Assembly (NCBI GenBank): GCA_018806915.1 | Contig: JAGKQI010000079.1 | Location: 434,001 to 498,000, forward strand | Origin: Phytophthora colocasiae | Taxonomy: Eukaryota; Oomycota; Peronosporomycetes; Peronosporales; Peronosporaceae | Direction: 5' to 3' | Length of the DNA: 64,000 bases | In this document: piece after piece, positions 1 through 10,046 of the stretch | Position numbering within the stretch: the stretch's first letter is position 1 | Layout of the letters: each line of letters begins with the position of its first letter | Made by a program: the position numbers and the translations under genes | Notes under the pieces: generated by a model | The model's input: only the letters and a program-made list of their open reading frames with translations | Told to the model about the DNA's origin: nothing | Databases searched by the model: none

Positions 1-1028
1 CATAAGCTCCAGGGGGAGGTCCAACTAACACTCTTTGCCCTACCAGCACAGTCCTCGTCGGCACAGGTGGGACAGTAGGCTGTCTCCATCCTTGCGTCGG
101 CGCAGCGTACGCTGTCCGAGGGACGCTCGTCTGGGTTCCAGCCAGGGATGGCCCCCGAGACACGCTCGTACGAAGAGGCGCTTGTCTAGGTGTACCCACT
201 GGTTGGGTCGCAGGCGACTGAACGCCTATAGGAGTCGTTATTCCGGGCAGCGGTTCGGTCATCGGCGGGGCCGACGACGCAGCAGTCACCGCAGACCGGA
301 GCGGTACGTCCTGCTGATCCCACGCGAACGGCGCAGCCGTCTCCGTCTTCACCTCATACGGGTGTTCCCCAACCCCATCCAAGGGGACGGTCCGTGCGAC
401 GCTTCTCCGTTCCCGTGTATCTCGAGATAAACCCTGTAGGCGTCCTCATAGGGACTTCTTCGACTACTTCCTCCTTCATCATCGGTTCTTCCGTAGGGTA
501 CATCATGTGCGCTCGTTCATAGGCGTCGTAGTCCGGGTAACCTTCGTACATCTGCTGACCAGCGTACAGAGCGGCCAGCCGTGCCGAACCGTACACCGGA
601 TCCATCAATGGAGCGCTCGGGACCGTACTCTCCACGGTCGGCTCCTCCGTTACTTCTTCCTTCTCGTCTTCCTCGTCGGCGGGTTCCGGCTCGTCCGGCT
701 TCTCCTCCTCATCGCCGGCGTCAGCACCAGCCGTCAGGAGATCATCTCTCAACTCCTGCCTCAACGTCTCGCGACCAGCGGCCGTGCTGACTCCCACCGA
801 CGGTTCATCATCTTCCTCTGCTTCTGCTCTCTTCTCCAGGCTAAGCGGGGCATCTCCACCGCCACTACGCGAAGCCTCTGCTTGGCGCGACCGTTCTTCC
901 TCTTCCAGTCGCTCCACTTCGGACAGGACCCGGACCGTCTTCTGACCTCCGGCCCGTCCACCCCCACGACCACTGTTCCCTCGGCCTGGGGTACCTTTCC
1001 CTCCATCTCTTCTTCCAATCCCGGACAT
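1..1028 (-). pseudogene. broken retroelement gag-like ORF, open at the left window edge
   Basis: On the minus strand an open frame runs from about 1028 to 354. It starts with a Gly/Arg-rich stretch, then a Glu-rich coiled stretch (VRVLSEVERLEEEERSR), a long acidic region, and a segment with several Tyr and Met residues (LYAGQQMYEGYPDYDAYERA). It stops at 354, but another minus frame continues from about 385 to base 1 with Pro/Ser/Thr-rich sequence, so a frameshift near 370-385 is likely. The composition resembles the N-terminal gag region of oomycete Gypsy-type elements, but no zinc knuckle, protease or reverse transcriptase is visible. The Arg-rich plus-strand frame over the same bases is a shadow. 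A host acidic protein cannot be excluded. Confidence 0.35.
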
Positions 1029-2264
1029 TCTTCAAACTTCCAATACCTCCAAACTCCAATTCCCCAATACTTCACTTCCAATACTTCAACGCTTCACTTC
1101 CAACTCTTCCGGACCGTCTTCTACTTCTGACCTTGACTCTTCCGACCAATACTCCCGATACTCCAACTTCTGTTCCGTGGGAACTCACAAACTCGGGAAT
1201 TCCGCGCTCCCTGCGCCCCCGAGACTTTGCTTCTCAACCGTGACCGTCTGGACTCGATACCAGACCGCGTACACGCCGGGTTCTTCGACTCCACGGGCTC
1301 TTCCGACTTGCTCTTACTTGACAACGAATGCCGTACCCTGCTTCTCCACCACGTGTCGCGAGTCGGTCTTGGGCGGGACGGTAGACGCTGCGGGTTACAA
1401 GTAGAACGGAACGGTAGAGCTATAAAAGCGCACCACAAAAAGTAAAGAAAAATATAAAAAGCGATTATTCTTTGACTTGGGGCTTGTGCTGCGGTGCCCA
1501 AGGTAAATTCACGACTGACCTCCACCAGCACGCCCTTCCTTCACTGTTTTCCAACGTCTCACGTCCTCCAGAGTCCTCTTCCTTGTCCTTCCCGGGTCCG
1601 TACCTCCTCGACGGTACCACTCACCCCTTCCTCACGCATACTCGGGGCGCTGTTAAGCCCAGCGTAGTTCTAGTCCGTGTCTTCCGTCCTTGGCATCAGC
1701 TTACACGCAACCTGGCGCACGCTCCACGCTCTTTCTTGGCTGCGCAGATCTCGTTTCCTTAGCAATAGCGGCGCGCACTCACCCTCGTGCTGGCTGCGAC
1801 CGGGGCCGGCTCGAACAACTCCTCGCCATACATATGGTCTTCCGCAATGCGACGGGTCGTGGATCGGGTTTGAGAGGGGGAACGGTCGGGACCGTACCCG
1901 AGACGGTGGCCACCGTTCTCACTCGGGACAGCAAGGTTTTCCTGATCGCTCGGTCCGAGCTTGATCAAAACTTACAGCGATGAGGTGGAAAGTGGAGGTT
2001 TATCTCTACGTTGCAGTCGATTAATACAAGCAACCGGGAGCTCGTAAGCGAAGTCAGCCTGTCTTGATGCACTTGCAGTTCTGCACTTGTCGAGCCGCAG
2101 ACAGGGCCTATTGCGACACCCATCACGCGTACAGGCTCGAAAAAGAACATGGACCTCTCGTCTACAAGTGCATGTAGATTTTCGACAACTAGTAGAAACG
2201 TTGCCTCTTGCAACTGCAGTGCCGACACGCTTTACTGTATGCACTAACTTAACGTGTGGCTCTG
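1029..2264. other. gene-free stretch, probable decayed repeat
   Basis: Only short overlapping frames on both strands and no recognisable domain. 1041-1125 is rich in short direct repeats of the type TTCCAATACTTCA. The stretch ends exactly at the 5' target-site duplicate (TCTG, 2261-2264) of the LTR element. Confidence 0.5.
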
Positions 2265-2786
2265 TGTCCCGTACCCGGGAATTCTACGTGTGAACCAGCT
2301 TCGGGTGTGCTTCTTGTCCGTCGACATTGTCAACTTCGAGTTCACCTCGGGGCTGGGCGTTGTGATTTGTCCAGACACTGGAGTGGCTGGTGGGCCTACT
2401 GTACCGTCCGAGGTCTACTCTGTTCGGAGGTAGTAGGTACCTCTTGCGTGCTTCCGCGGCGCCTCGTCTCCTCTGTTCGGCGGACATTGAACGTATAAGT
2501 ACCTCTTGCGTGCGTGCTCTTCGCGCTGAGGACGGAGGTCGCCTCTCGGTCGCTAGGTCATTTAAGTTGAAGGGGTGTCATCCCTACAAGTGCTGGTCAA
2601 GACCTCGCGTGAATCTAGTCAGTCTCGAATTTACCTACTAACCAACAAGCCAGAACAAGAACTTTTACATTCTACTCTTCTCTTCTACTACTATTCAAGT
2701 CTTCGTACACCCCGTCCGGGTCCGTACTCTTCAAACAGCCCGCGGGTACCCGATCCTTAGTGACCCTCCAAAAGGGGGTTGCGACA
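2265..2786 (+). repeat. 5' LTR
   Basis: Direct copy of 6814-7335 with TG...CA ends. The apparent ORFs inside it occur identically in both copies and are not genes. The interior begins at 2787 with AGTGGTGGAGAAGC, where a primer-binding site would lie; I could not assign a tRNA. Confidence 0.9.
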
Positions 2787-3165
2787 AGTGGTGGAGAAGC
2801 AGGGTACTCGTCCGCTGGAGAAGGGGTCGCACGGTGTTCACTGACGAAGACTACATATACGGAGAAGAGCGTCCGGAGAAAGAGCTGCTTTCACTTGCGA
2901 GAAGTGGGGGGTCGCGTCACTGCTAGTTCGACAGGGGTCAACTAGGGAGGTGCTCGGCGACTACACTTGAGGTCGGGACCAACCCCGATTCGGAAAGCGT
3001 CTACTTGTGTGTGGAAGTGTTCAGAAGTGAACTACCTGTGAAGATCTACTCAAGTAGACGAGCTACTTTGCAGTATAACCAGTTGTGTGTTCGATAACAA
3101 GAGTGGATTACCTGGGCGGGAGTGTTATCGAAAGGAGTAGAACAGACCTGCCAGAAGAAACCAAG

Positions 3166-4929
3166 ATGCCATACCCAGCTAGTGATGAGAGGGAGTTCCG
3201 AATTATGCGCAAGGGGCCAAACTTGAGTGGACTGACGATGACATCTTACGGAGCGCTACCGCAAGTCGTCTCATCTCAACCGGCGAATTATCATCTATAC
3301 CCGTTCGACTACTCCCAAGCACCCCTAATCCTACGGCAGTACTACTTGACGAACCAGATTCGAAGTGATCATTCGCCTTTTCCGAGAGCAATTCCAATCT
3401 ACCAGAACTGTATGGTCTACCCTGCCACTAGTGTACCTGAGTTTGACTTCGAAAACAGACAAGTTCGTCCAGTTCATCGAGTTGAGTTTGAGCCACAGCT
3501 AGTTACGAGTAACGAACTAGTTCAAGTTCCTGAAGACGACTCAGTTCACTCTGGCCTTGGAGTAGATGGGGTTGATGACTTCTCACCGAGTCGCCCCTCG
3601 CAGAACCCACTGTCGCGGTACCAAGTGTTTCCGAGTGAAGGTGTGGCGAAGTCACCGGTCTTGAGTCGGGTGTGTTTCCTATGCGGCGCTAGTCACGCTG
3701 CCGTCGACTGCCCTACGAGAGTAGTTCTCAATGACCGAGTGGCTAAGGCGAAATTTCGAGCTACTGTGAGTCCAGGGAGAGCCGATAGAGCTGACGAAGT
3801 CATGCTGACGAGTAACATCGATCGAACAAGCGGGAGGTCGAACAGTACTGAAGTCTCTACTGGATTGGGCCGAGAGCGGGGCAAAGCGTCTACTACAGGC
3901 GAACTGGACTACCTACTCGAAGAAGTAGCTGATGAGCAACTAGATGAAGATGAAGTGGACGACAAGGAACTCGCTCGTCTACTCTTTCAAAGTGGAGGTG
4001 TCTGTGGAAGTACCTCGAGGAGATCACTACCTGAAGTGTACCTTGGTGGAGTCGAAGTGACTGGAGCTGTTCTTATGAAATGTGGACTGATGGAAACTGG
4101 AGCGAATGAGATTGAACTAGATGGACGACTTACGAAAAGTGAACCGACAACAACTGGAGTGAATATGACTGAAACTGAAGAGCGAAGACTGTGTGAAGGA
4201 GTAAATGCGTGCTGGATGAACAATGACGTGAGTGATCTGATGATGAAGCCAGGAATGTGGTCTGGGACAGTGTCAAACGGCGTGAAACACCTCATTCGTA
4301 GAACTCAACGGAACTTTTGTGACAAGACCCGTGCTGCGAAAACAACTACTACTACTACTACTACCACTACTACTACTACCGGACCTGCATATCAAGACTT
4401 TAGGACGACGGACTGTCCTAGCAGAGGATGGGAGCACGATGACCAGCGGGTCGTCGTGCCTCAAAAGAGGAGTGACTACGAGTATGAGAGTGTGACTGCC
4501 AAGTTTGAAGAGCTGAACGAAGACGAAATGACTGAGCCGGGCAATGAAGTGATCGCCCTTGGAGAAGAGCAACGGAAATTACGAAGTGGATCATCTACTA
4601 CCGACGGGACTGGAGTAGACGCGAAAAATACTGAGGACGCGGTGTCCTCTGACCGACTCGAAGAAATACCATATAAAGACAGAATGAAGTGGACTACCAT
4701 CGACGGGACTGGTTGGGAGTCAGCAGCTACATTAGATACTTACGGAGAGTTCCCGGACGCAACCCAGACAGAAGCATATGACGAGCGCACTGAGCCGACT
4801 ACTACCAGAGTGATTGAGATGGTTGCGACTAGTTGGGAAGTGGACACAACTGGAGTGGATGGAGCGCAGACTAGGGTGTTCGATCCAGGGGGAATAGTCA
4901 TCCTGTTTGCTGCAGTGACTGCGAGGTAG
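3166..4929 (+). CDS. gag-like protein of the LTR element
   Basis: 587 residues from the ATG at 3166; the frame is open further upstream, but only with a GTG start. Residues 170-182 read CFLCGASHAAVDC, a CX2CX3HX4C zinc knuckle close to the retroviral CX2CX4HX4C type and followed by P-T-R, as in oomycete Gag proteins. The N-terminal part is Tyr/Pro-rich. The C-terminal two thirds is acidic, low in hydrophobics, and contains a run of about 13 threonines encoded by an ACT/ACC microsatellite (about 4342-4380). There are no protease (DTG/DSG), reverse transcriptase (YxDD) or integrase motifs. Codons for Thr-Gly-Val and Ser-Gly recur as ACTGGAGT and AGTGGA words, which also recur in the non-coding part of the element. 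The Gag assignment rests on the knuckle and the element context. Confidence 0.65.
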   Translation: MPYPASDEREFRIMRKGPNLSGLTMTSYGALPQVVSSQPANYHLYPFDYSQAPLILRQYYLTNQIRSDHSPFPRAIPIYQNCMVYPATSVPEFDFENRQVRPVHRVEFEPQLVTSNELVQVPEDDSVHSGLGVDGVDDFSPSRPSQNPLSRYQVFPSEGVAKSPVLSRVCFLCGASHAAVDCPTRVVLNDRVAKAKFRATVSPGRADRADEVMLTSNIDRTSGRSNSTEVSTGLGRERGKASTTGELDYLLEEVADEQLDEDEVDDKELARLLFQSGGVCGSTSRRSLPEVYLGGVEVTGAVLMKCGLMETGANEIELDGRLTKSEPTTTGVNMTETEERRLCEGVNACWMNNDVSDLMMKPGMWSGTVSNGVKHLIRRTQRNFCDKTRAAKTTTTTTTTTTTTTGPAYQDFRTTDCPSRGWEHDDQRVVVPQKRSDYEYESVTAKFEELNEDEMTEPGNEVIALGEEQRKLRSGSSTTDGTGVDAKNTEDAVSSDRLEEIPYKDRMKWTTIDGTGWESAATLDTYGEFPDATQTEAYDERTEPTTTRVIEMVATSWEVDTTGVDGAQTRVFDPGGIVILFAAVTAR

Positions 4930-6813
4930 ACTGGACTATACTAGATAGTAGATGGTCCATGGGGAGAGCCCACAGTGACTATCAGTATGGGCGAGTGAGA
5001 TGTTGAGTGGATGAAATCGCGAGGTGACGTGTTGATCGATCTCGACTGTTAGTTAGTGGAGTGAGTCAAGCCCTGGTCGGGGAGGCTGCAACTTTATCTT
5101 GGAGTTCTCGAAGTGATGGTTCGGTCGTGGTCGGGGAGTACTACCTACCTGAAGTACCTGTTGCTGATCGACTCTGCGTTTGGCCGAAGTAGCTGCTACT
5201 GAGAAACCCCGCCACTTTTCGAGGTTACTGTTGATCGGCGACTGGCTGAAGTAGCTGTTAATGATCGACTCCGCCCCCGAATGAAGGACTTAATGCTGTT
5301 CGAATACACTCGCGGCTGAAAGAGTTGCTGCTGATCGACTTCGAGGTGAACGGTGATGACGTGGAGTACTTGCTGCCTGGGTTACTTGCGGGATGAACTA
5401 CTTGTTGTCTTTGAGCTCCGATGTGATCAAAGTTGCGTGCGTTTGACTCCGGGAGTATTAGTCGACTTGAGTACTCATTGCCTGACGCGTGATTACTCAC
5501 TGCATTACTGGCGTCTCGAATTCGAAGTGAACTATGGCTGGAATACGAGCGCTACTTGAATTCGAAGTGACCTGACCGACCTGCTCACGGCGGCCCGAAC
5601 TCGATGTGGAACCCTGGCTACTAGCTGTTACCCGAAACACCGGCGATGAGAGTGAAGTCGAACTACTAAGTGGAGCTCAAGTTGAAGTGAAATCCTGACT
5701 CTGCCTCAATCCCTACGTGCAGAGGTTGTGTGTGATGAGCCCCCTCGGTAAAGCGACTTTGATACCCTCTTGCTCAGTGACTTCGAGATGGGTGGCGGGT
5801 TGAGCTGCTCGAAACACCCACTTCGGGATGAGTGGACGGTTGAGTGGACGGTCAAGCTACTTCTAACATCTACTTCGTGATAAGTGACGGTTCAGCTACT
5901 GGAACATCTACTTCGGGATAAGTGACTGTGAGCTACTTGGAACATCTACTTCGGGATGAGTGATCGATCGAGCTACTTGGAACATCTACTTCATGAGGAG
6001 TGTCTGTCGAGCTACTTGGAACATCTACTTCGGGATAAGTGACTGTGAGCTACTTGGAACATCTACTTCGGGATGAGTGATCGATCGAGCTACTTGGAAC
6101 ATCTACTTCTTGAGAAGTGTCTGTCGAGCTACTTGGAACATCTACTTCGGGATAAGTGACTGTGAGCTACTTGGAACATCTACTTCGGGATGCGTGACTG
6201 TCGAGCTACTTGGAACATCTACTTCATGAGGAGTGTCTGTCGAGCTACTTGGAACATCTACTTCGGGATGAGTGTTTGGTTGAGCTACTTAAAATATATA
6301 CCTGTATAAGTGACCAAGTGTCGTGAGACTGTTTGGTGAAGTGACTTCGAGAACCGTCTGTAGACGTACGGCTGGGCAGCTGGAGGGGGATCTATTTGAT
6401 GGATCACTGGGATCTATGGAAGTTGCACCAGATGGTTGTCGTTGACAAGGATTCTGAGTCTCTACTGTTGCAGTGCACTACCTGGTTTTCGAGAGAAGTA
6501 CTCTATCCTGTTCGAGCGACATCGACTACTCTGTCTACTCCTAACGGTGCTAGCACGTTTAAAGATGGCGTGCGAAGTGATCCTGACTGTGAAGACCTCG
6601 TGAATGTCAGCTGTTCCGCCCGGTCGTGCGACTTTCACCCTGCTTTAATCTGATACTCTGCTACTTCCTACCTGATCTACGATCCGTGCGTTCCGACTGG
6701 TTCAAATACTTCTACGGTCTCTCTTACTGCGGTGAACTCTACGTCACCAGTGTCGCCTGGACAACAAGCCCTACCGAGTTGAACGAGGACGTCCAACGTT
6801 TGGTCGGGGAGTA
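4930..6813 (+). repeat. non-coding 3' interior of the LTR element, with tandem array at about 5800-6295
   Basis: No credible coding frame. From about 5800 to 6295 a unit of roughly 38-42 bp with the core GAGCTACTTGGAACATCTAC is repeated about 11 times. Unit tails cycle among GGGATAAGTGACTGT, GGGATGAGTGATCGATC and ATGAGGAGTGTCTGTC, giving a higher-order period of about 119 bp. Looser related words (GAAGTAGCTGTTA, TGATCGACT) occur at 5150-5350. A short purine-rich run (GGTCGGGGAGTA) precedes the 3' LTR and may serve as the polypurine tract. Confidence 0.75.
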
Positions 6814-7335
6814 TGTCCCGTACCCGGGAATTCTACGTGTGAACCAGCTTCGGGTGTGCTTCTTGTCCGTCGACATTGTCAACTTCGAGTTCACCTCGGG
6901 GCTGGGCGTTGTGATTTGTCCAGACACTGGAGTGGCTGGTGGGCCTACTGTACCGTCCGAGGTCTACTCTGTTCGGAGGTAGTAGGTACCTCTTGCGTGC
7001 TTCCGCGGCGCCTCGTCTCCTCTGTTCGGCGGACATTGAACGTATAAGTACCTCTTGCGTGCGTGCTCTTCGCGCTGAGGACGGAGGTCGCCTCTCGGTC
7101 GCTAGGTCATTTAAGTTGAAGGGGTGTCATCCCTACAAGTGCTGGTCAAGACCTCGCGTGAATCTAGTCAGTCTCGAATTTACCTACTAACCAACAAGCC
7201 AGAACAAGAACTTTTACATTCTACTCTTCTCTTCTACTACTATTCAAGTCTTCGTACACCCCGTCCGGGTCCGTACTCTTCAAACAGCCCGCGGGTACCC
7301 GATCCTTAGTGACCCTCCAAAAGGGGGTTGCGACA
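6814..7335 (+). repeat. 3' LTR
   Basis: Direct copy of 2265-2786. It is followed at once by the target duplicate TCTG (7336-7339). Confidence 0.9.
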
Positions 7336-7484
7336 TCTGCTGCCACAATACATATTATTTTTCTTCAACCGGTTGGTGAGCAGCTACAGTAATAAAGATC
7401 ACGGCGATGTGGATTTCAGCTCCACAGATGGTAAGATGCAGTTGTCATGTGCTTGCGTTTTAAGGGAGACGACAATCAGTATTA

Positions 7485-8365
7485 CACTAACTACAGCATT
7501 TAGTGTTAGTGGATGAATAGTGTTAGTTTTTATATAGCGTTATTAACACTAATTTGTGTGGGCTCTGAAAGGCAAGAAAAACTAACACTATTTTAGGTAT
7601 GGCGGCAGAGAAGCTCAGACCAATGCATATGCAGCTCAAACACTTCCTAACATTCTCCAAGAGCAGCACTTCGCCACCCACAACCTTTGCAATGCCTACT
7701 GCTCCATGTTGAGCTCCTGGACGAATTCCACAAACTGCGCAAGGCGGGACTGAAGATGTCGCTATCAGTGTTAGTGGGTGTTGCTCAGCATTTGCTCATT
7801 AACTCTCGTCATGCTGAGATTACAAAGACATTTACTCCGCCCGGTTCAGAAGTCTCAGTACGATCGTTTAAATACTCGATGGGTGCAGACATTCCAGGAC
7901 AGATTTAACATCGTCCAGCGGAGACAAGCGGGAAAAAAAGCAGCTCAGTCCCCAGAAACAACTTCAAATTGAAAAGGAGGTCGCATTTCACATGGGTACA
8001 TTGAAGAGGGGAGTGGCCAATTTAGCAATGATCAAATGTACAACATGGAAGAGACGCATTTTATCGTGGATATGGACAACGGAATGATCATTTTCAAGGC
8101 AAACCGGTTGAAGATGCTGGCCCAGCACAACTACAACCGTCTAAAGATCTTACACTAGCACAGGCTCAGACGCAAACCCTGTCTGGAGAGCGGCTAGAGG
8201 CTATTGTATAAGAATTCCTTCTTATTTATACCATCGCTAACACTAATTGTTTGTACCACAGATAGTGTTAGTTTTTAATTAGCGTTATTAACACTAATTT
8301 CAGTGCATAATCTCAGAGCAGGGCCTCATGAATAGTGTTATTAACACTAAATGCTGTAGTTAGTG
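7485..8365 (+). mobile_element. degenerate TA-flanked DNA transposon (pogo/Tc1-mariner type)
   Basis: A 26-bp inverted repeat matches perfectly between 7483-7508 and 8342-8367 (outer sequence TACACTAACTACAGC). If the outer TA at each end is the target duplication, the element proper is 7485-8365 with CACTAACTACAGC termini. A subterminal direct repeat containing ATAGTGTTAGTTTTTA and TAGCGTTATTAACACTAATTT-like words occurs at about 7517-7554 and 8265-8301. The interior holds remnants of a transposase. Confidence 0.7.
7610..8210 (+). pseudogene. pogo-like transposase remnant
   Basis: Several short plus-strand frames together resemble a pogo/Tigger-type transposase. One frame near 7830-7960 gives RWVQTFQDRFNIVQRRQAGK, like the CENP-B/Tc5 helix-turn-helix. 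Near 7990-8025 another gives FHMGTLKRGVAN. Near 8030-8100 a third gives NMEETHFIVDMDNG, which aligns to the block around the first catalytic Asp (family pattern NMDETH); here the residue reads Glu. Frames change several times and the catalytic C-terminal part is missing, so this copy is dead. Confidence 0.6.
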
Positions 8366-8404
8366 TAGCACATTAAATGTGCTACACTAACTACAGCATT
8401 TAGT
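8346..8404. repeat. perfect 28-bp inverted repeat with 3-nt loop
   Basis: 8346-8373 and 8377-8404 are exact reverse complements separated by TAA. Each arm contains the transposon terminus sequence CACTAACTACAGCATTTAG, so two copies of the same transposon end face each other. It would extrude a strong cruciform or hairpin. Confidence 0.85.
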
Positions 8405-8819
8405 TGAGACTGCGGCGGACCAAATGATACTAATGAACCTAAGTACGAATCGCGATTTAAGCACACTACTCGATAGAGCCGCGTCTTGTGCTTATTTTAA
8501 GCCCTAGTACGTCTCGAGATATTCAATAGCCGATCAGTAGTGTTCATCTAAAAATATGTCTCCATTTTCAAGGCAAAACTCGACATGTTTAGGTGAGTTG
8601 TCGAGTCAATATTGCTCCGTTTTTAATGTTTTGTATATTGATGGAAAGAACGTGTGAACAGCAGGTGAATAAGAGTACTTTTAAGCCATTTCCCAGTGAT
8701 TTTCGGTTTCAAATTTTTGATGTCCGGTTAGGTACGATTTTTGATTGGTCAACTTCAAACGCGATTATCTCGAAAACTCTAAAAGGTGCATTAGTATCAT
8801 TTTGTTTGCCGTAGTCTCA
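8405..8819. mobile_element. MITE-like element, about 415 bp
   Basis: Imperfect 35-bp inverted repeats lie at 8405-8439 and 8785-8819 (outer TGAGACT[G/A]CGGC, inner AAATGATACTAATG), matching at about 30 of 35 positions. There is no coding potential inside. No clear target duplication was found. The left end abuts the palindrome and the right end lies 2 bp from the stop codon of the bZIP-like gene. Confidence 0.6.
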
Positions 8820-8821
8820 TT

Positions 8822-9703
8822 TCAGTCTTCGTGGCTGGTGCTGAAGTCAAATGGGACGTCGTTTTGGCGTCGGACTGCGCTGATGTTGATCTTCTGCACG
8901 TGACGGCCGTGGAAGATGAGGCGAGTGATGCCGGAGACTGCAACTGCATCGATTTCTCCATCGCGTTGAACTTTTGCCGATCGTACAGCAACGAACGTCC
9001 AGTGGCATTGGTGTTCGAAGACACCAGCTCCAAGTTCACGTTCCTCCATCCGGTAGAGCTTCAAGTCCACGTTCTGCAGTCCATCGACCAGCATACGCCA
9101 TTGCTGGTGCAGTGACGTTTGTGGATCCATTGAATTAACTCGAACAGCAGCTGAAACATCCTTGTCACGAGCACGTCGAAGGCGCTTGGAGCGTCGTGGT
9201 AGTAAATCAGCAGCGCTGTTGTTGTCCTGCGTCATATCTGGAGCTGCAGACGCCTGGCTGCTGTCACCGTCATTCCACCCGCGATACGCTTGATCCACCA
9301 GTGCGTAGTGCAAGCTTTTCACGCATAGCTGACGGTACAGCTCATCTTGGTTAGTGGTTTTGTCGCCATCCACTCCGATGTCGTGGAAGAGATGAGAGAG
9401 ATATTCATGTCGTTCCTGTCTGTCACGAGCGAGAACCTGGAGCGCGTGCTGGGTGAGTTTGCGCTTAAGCCGAGTCTTGCGGCAGGACACGCGGTTCTGA
9501 AGGCGGCGTTGCAGTAAGGGTTCAGCGGGGGTATCAGGCTTGCTCACAGCATCGCAAGTGCCTTTCTCGGTCGATTGAGCCGCGTCCAGGAGAGCTGTGA
9601 ACGTCATTACCGGTGTTTGAAGCAAGTTAAACTCGGCGAAATCATCATCCAGGGCCATGCGGATGTGCGGACGCTTCGCAGACAGTTGATACGTTTCTAC
9701 CAT
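8822..9703 (-). CDS. bZIP-like transcription factor, oomycete type
   Basis: 293 residues from the ATG at 9703; the frame is open slightly further upstream, but only with a TTG start. Residues about 66-83 (RRLQNRVSCRKTRLKRK) form a bZIP basic region with the Asn-x-x-Ser/Cys-x-x-Arg pattern, followed by a poorly heptadic helix. An Arg/Lys-rich cluster (PRRSKRLRRARDK) may be a nuclear signal. The C-terminal part (WRMLVDGLQNVDLKLYRMEE and onward to the end) resembles the conserved tail of many oomycete bZIP-like and M96-like proteins. It should bind DNA in the nucleus; targets are unknown. The stop codon lies 2 bp from a MITE, so the natural C-terminus could once have been longer. Upstream exons cannot be excluded. 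Confidence 0.65.
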   Translation of the reverse strand: MVETYQLSAKRPHIRMALDDDFAEFNLLQTPVMTFTALLDAAQSTEKGTCDAVSKPDTPAEPLLQRRLQNRVSCRKTRLKRKLTQHALQVLARDRQERHEYLSHLFHDIGVDGDKTTNQDELYRQLCVKSLHYALVDQAYRGWNDGDSSQASAAPDMTQDNNSAADLLPRRSKRLRRARDKDVSAAVRVNSMDPQTSLHQQWRMLVDGLQNVDLKLYRMEERELGAGVFEHQCHWTFVAVRSAKVQRDGEIDAVAVSGITRLIFHGRHVQKINISAVRRQNDVPFDFSTSHED

Positions 9704-10046
9704 CCTGCAGGGTGGCGTGGTGCTCGGAAGGCGTCGTAACTCGGTCACTGGACGTCTTTTCAATTGTGAGTATGCTCACAGCTTCGTAGAACAGCGAGTG
9801 GCTTGGTTGTAAGAGAAGTTGTTCCCATCAAGCAGAGACGGACTTTCTGGACAGGACACCCGCCTCTGGGACATTGTTCACGCTGCCTATTGCCGCCAAA
9901 TTTATCGCCATTGAGACTGAGGTCTGGCTGTTGTGTCGAACACCAGTGACGAAGGACTTTTGACGTTGTGCCATCACTGTAACTGGGGCGGCCAGGATTG
10001 AATGTAGCTCGTGTTCTTCGTATATTCTGAGGTCTTCTACGCCCCT

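Larger units (their letters stand above)
2265..7335 (+). mobile_element. complete LTR retrotransposon with gag-like ORF only (non-autonomous)
   Basis: Two direct repeats of 522 bp (2265-2786 and 6814-7335) begin TGTCCC and end GCGACA, giving canonical TGTC...GACA termini. I found no difference between them by eye. A 4-bp duplication, TCTG, flanks the element at 2261-2264 and 7336-7339. The 4.0-kb interior carries one long ORF (3166-4929) with a zinc-knuckle-like motif, followed by about 1.9 kb of non-coding, repeat-rich DNA. No reverse transcriptase, RNase H, integrase or protease signature is visible in any frame, so the element would depend on proteins supplied in trans. Matching LTRs imply recent insertion. 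The layout matches what plant literature calls TR-GAG elements; that label here is inference. Confidence 0.88.

Noticed and set aside
35..430. 131-codon Arg-rich plus-strand frame
   Set aside because: Antisense to the gag-like minus-strand frame; composition is what the complement of Pro/Ser/Thr codons gives.
2256..2760. 60-80 codon frames in the LTRs
   Set aside because: Present identically in both LTRs and lacking any domain; LTR sequence, not genes.
5800..6295. CRISPR-like array
   Set aside because: Units are contiguous tandem repeats without unique spacers, inside a eukaryotic retroelement.
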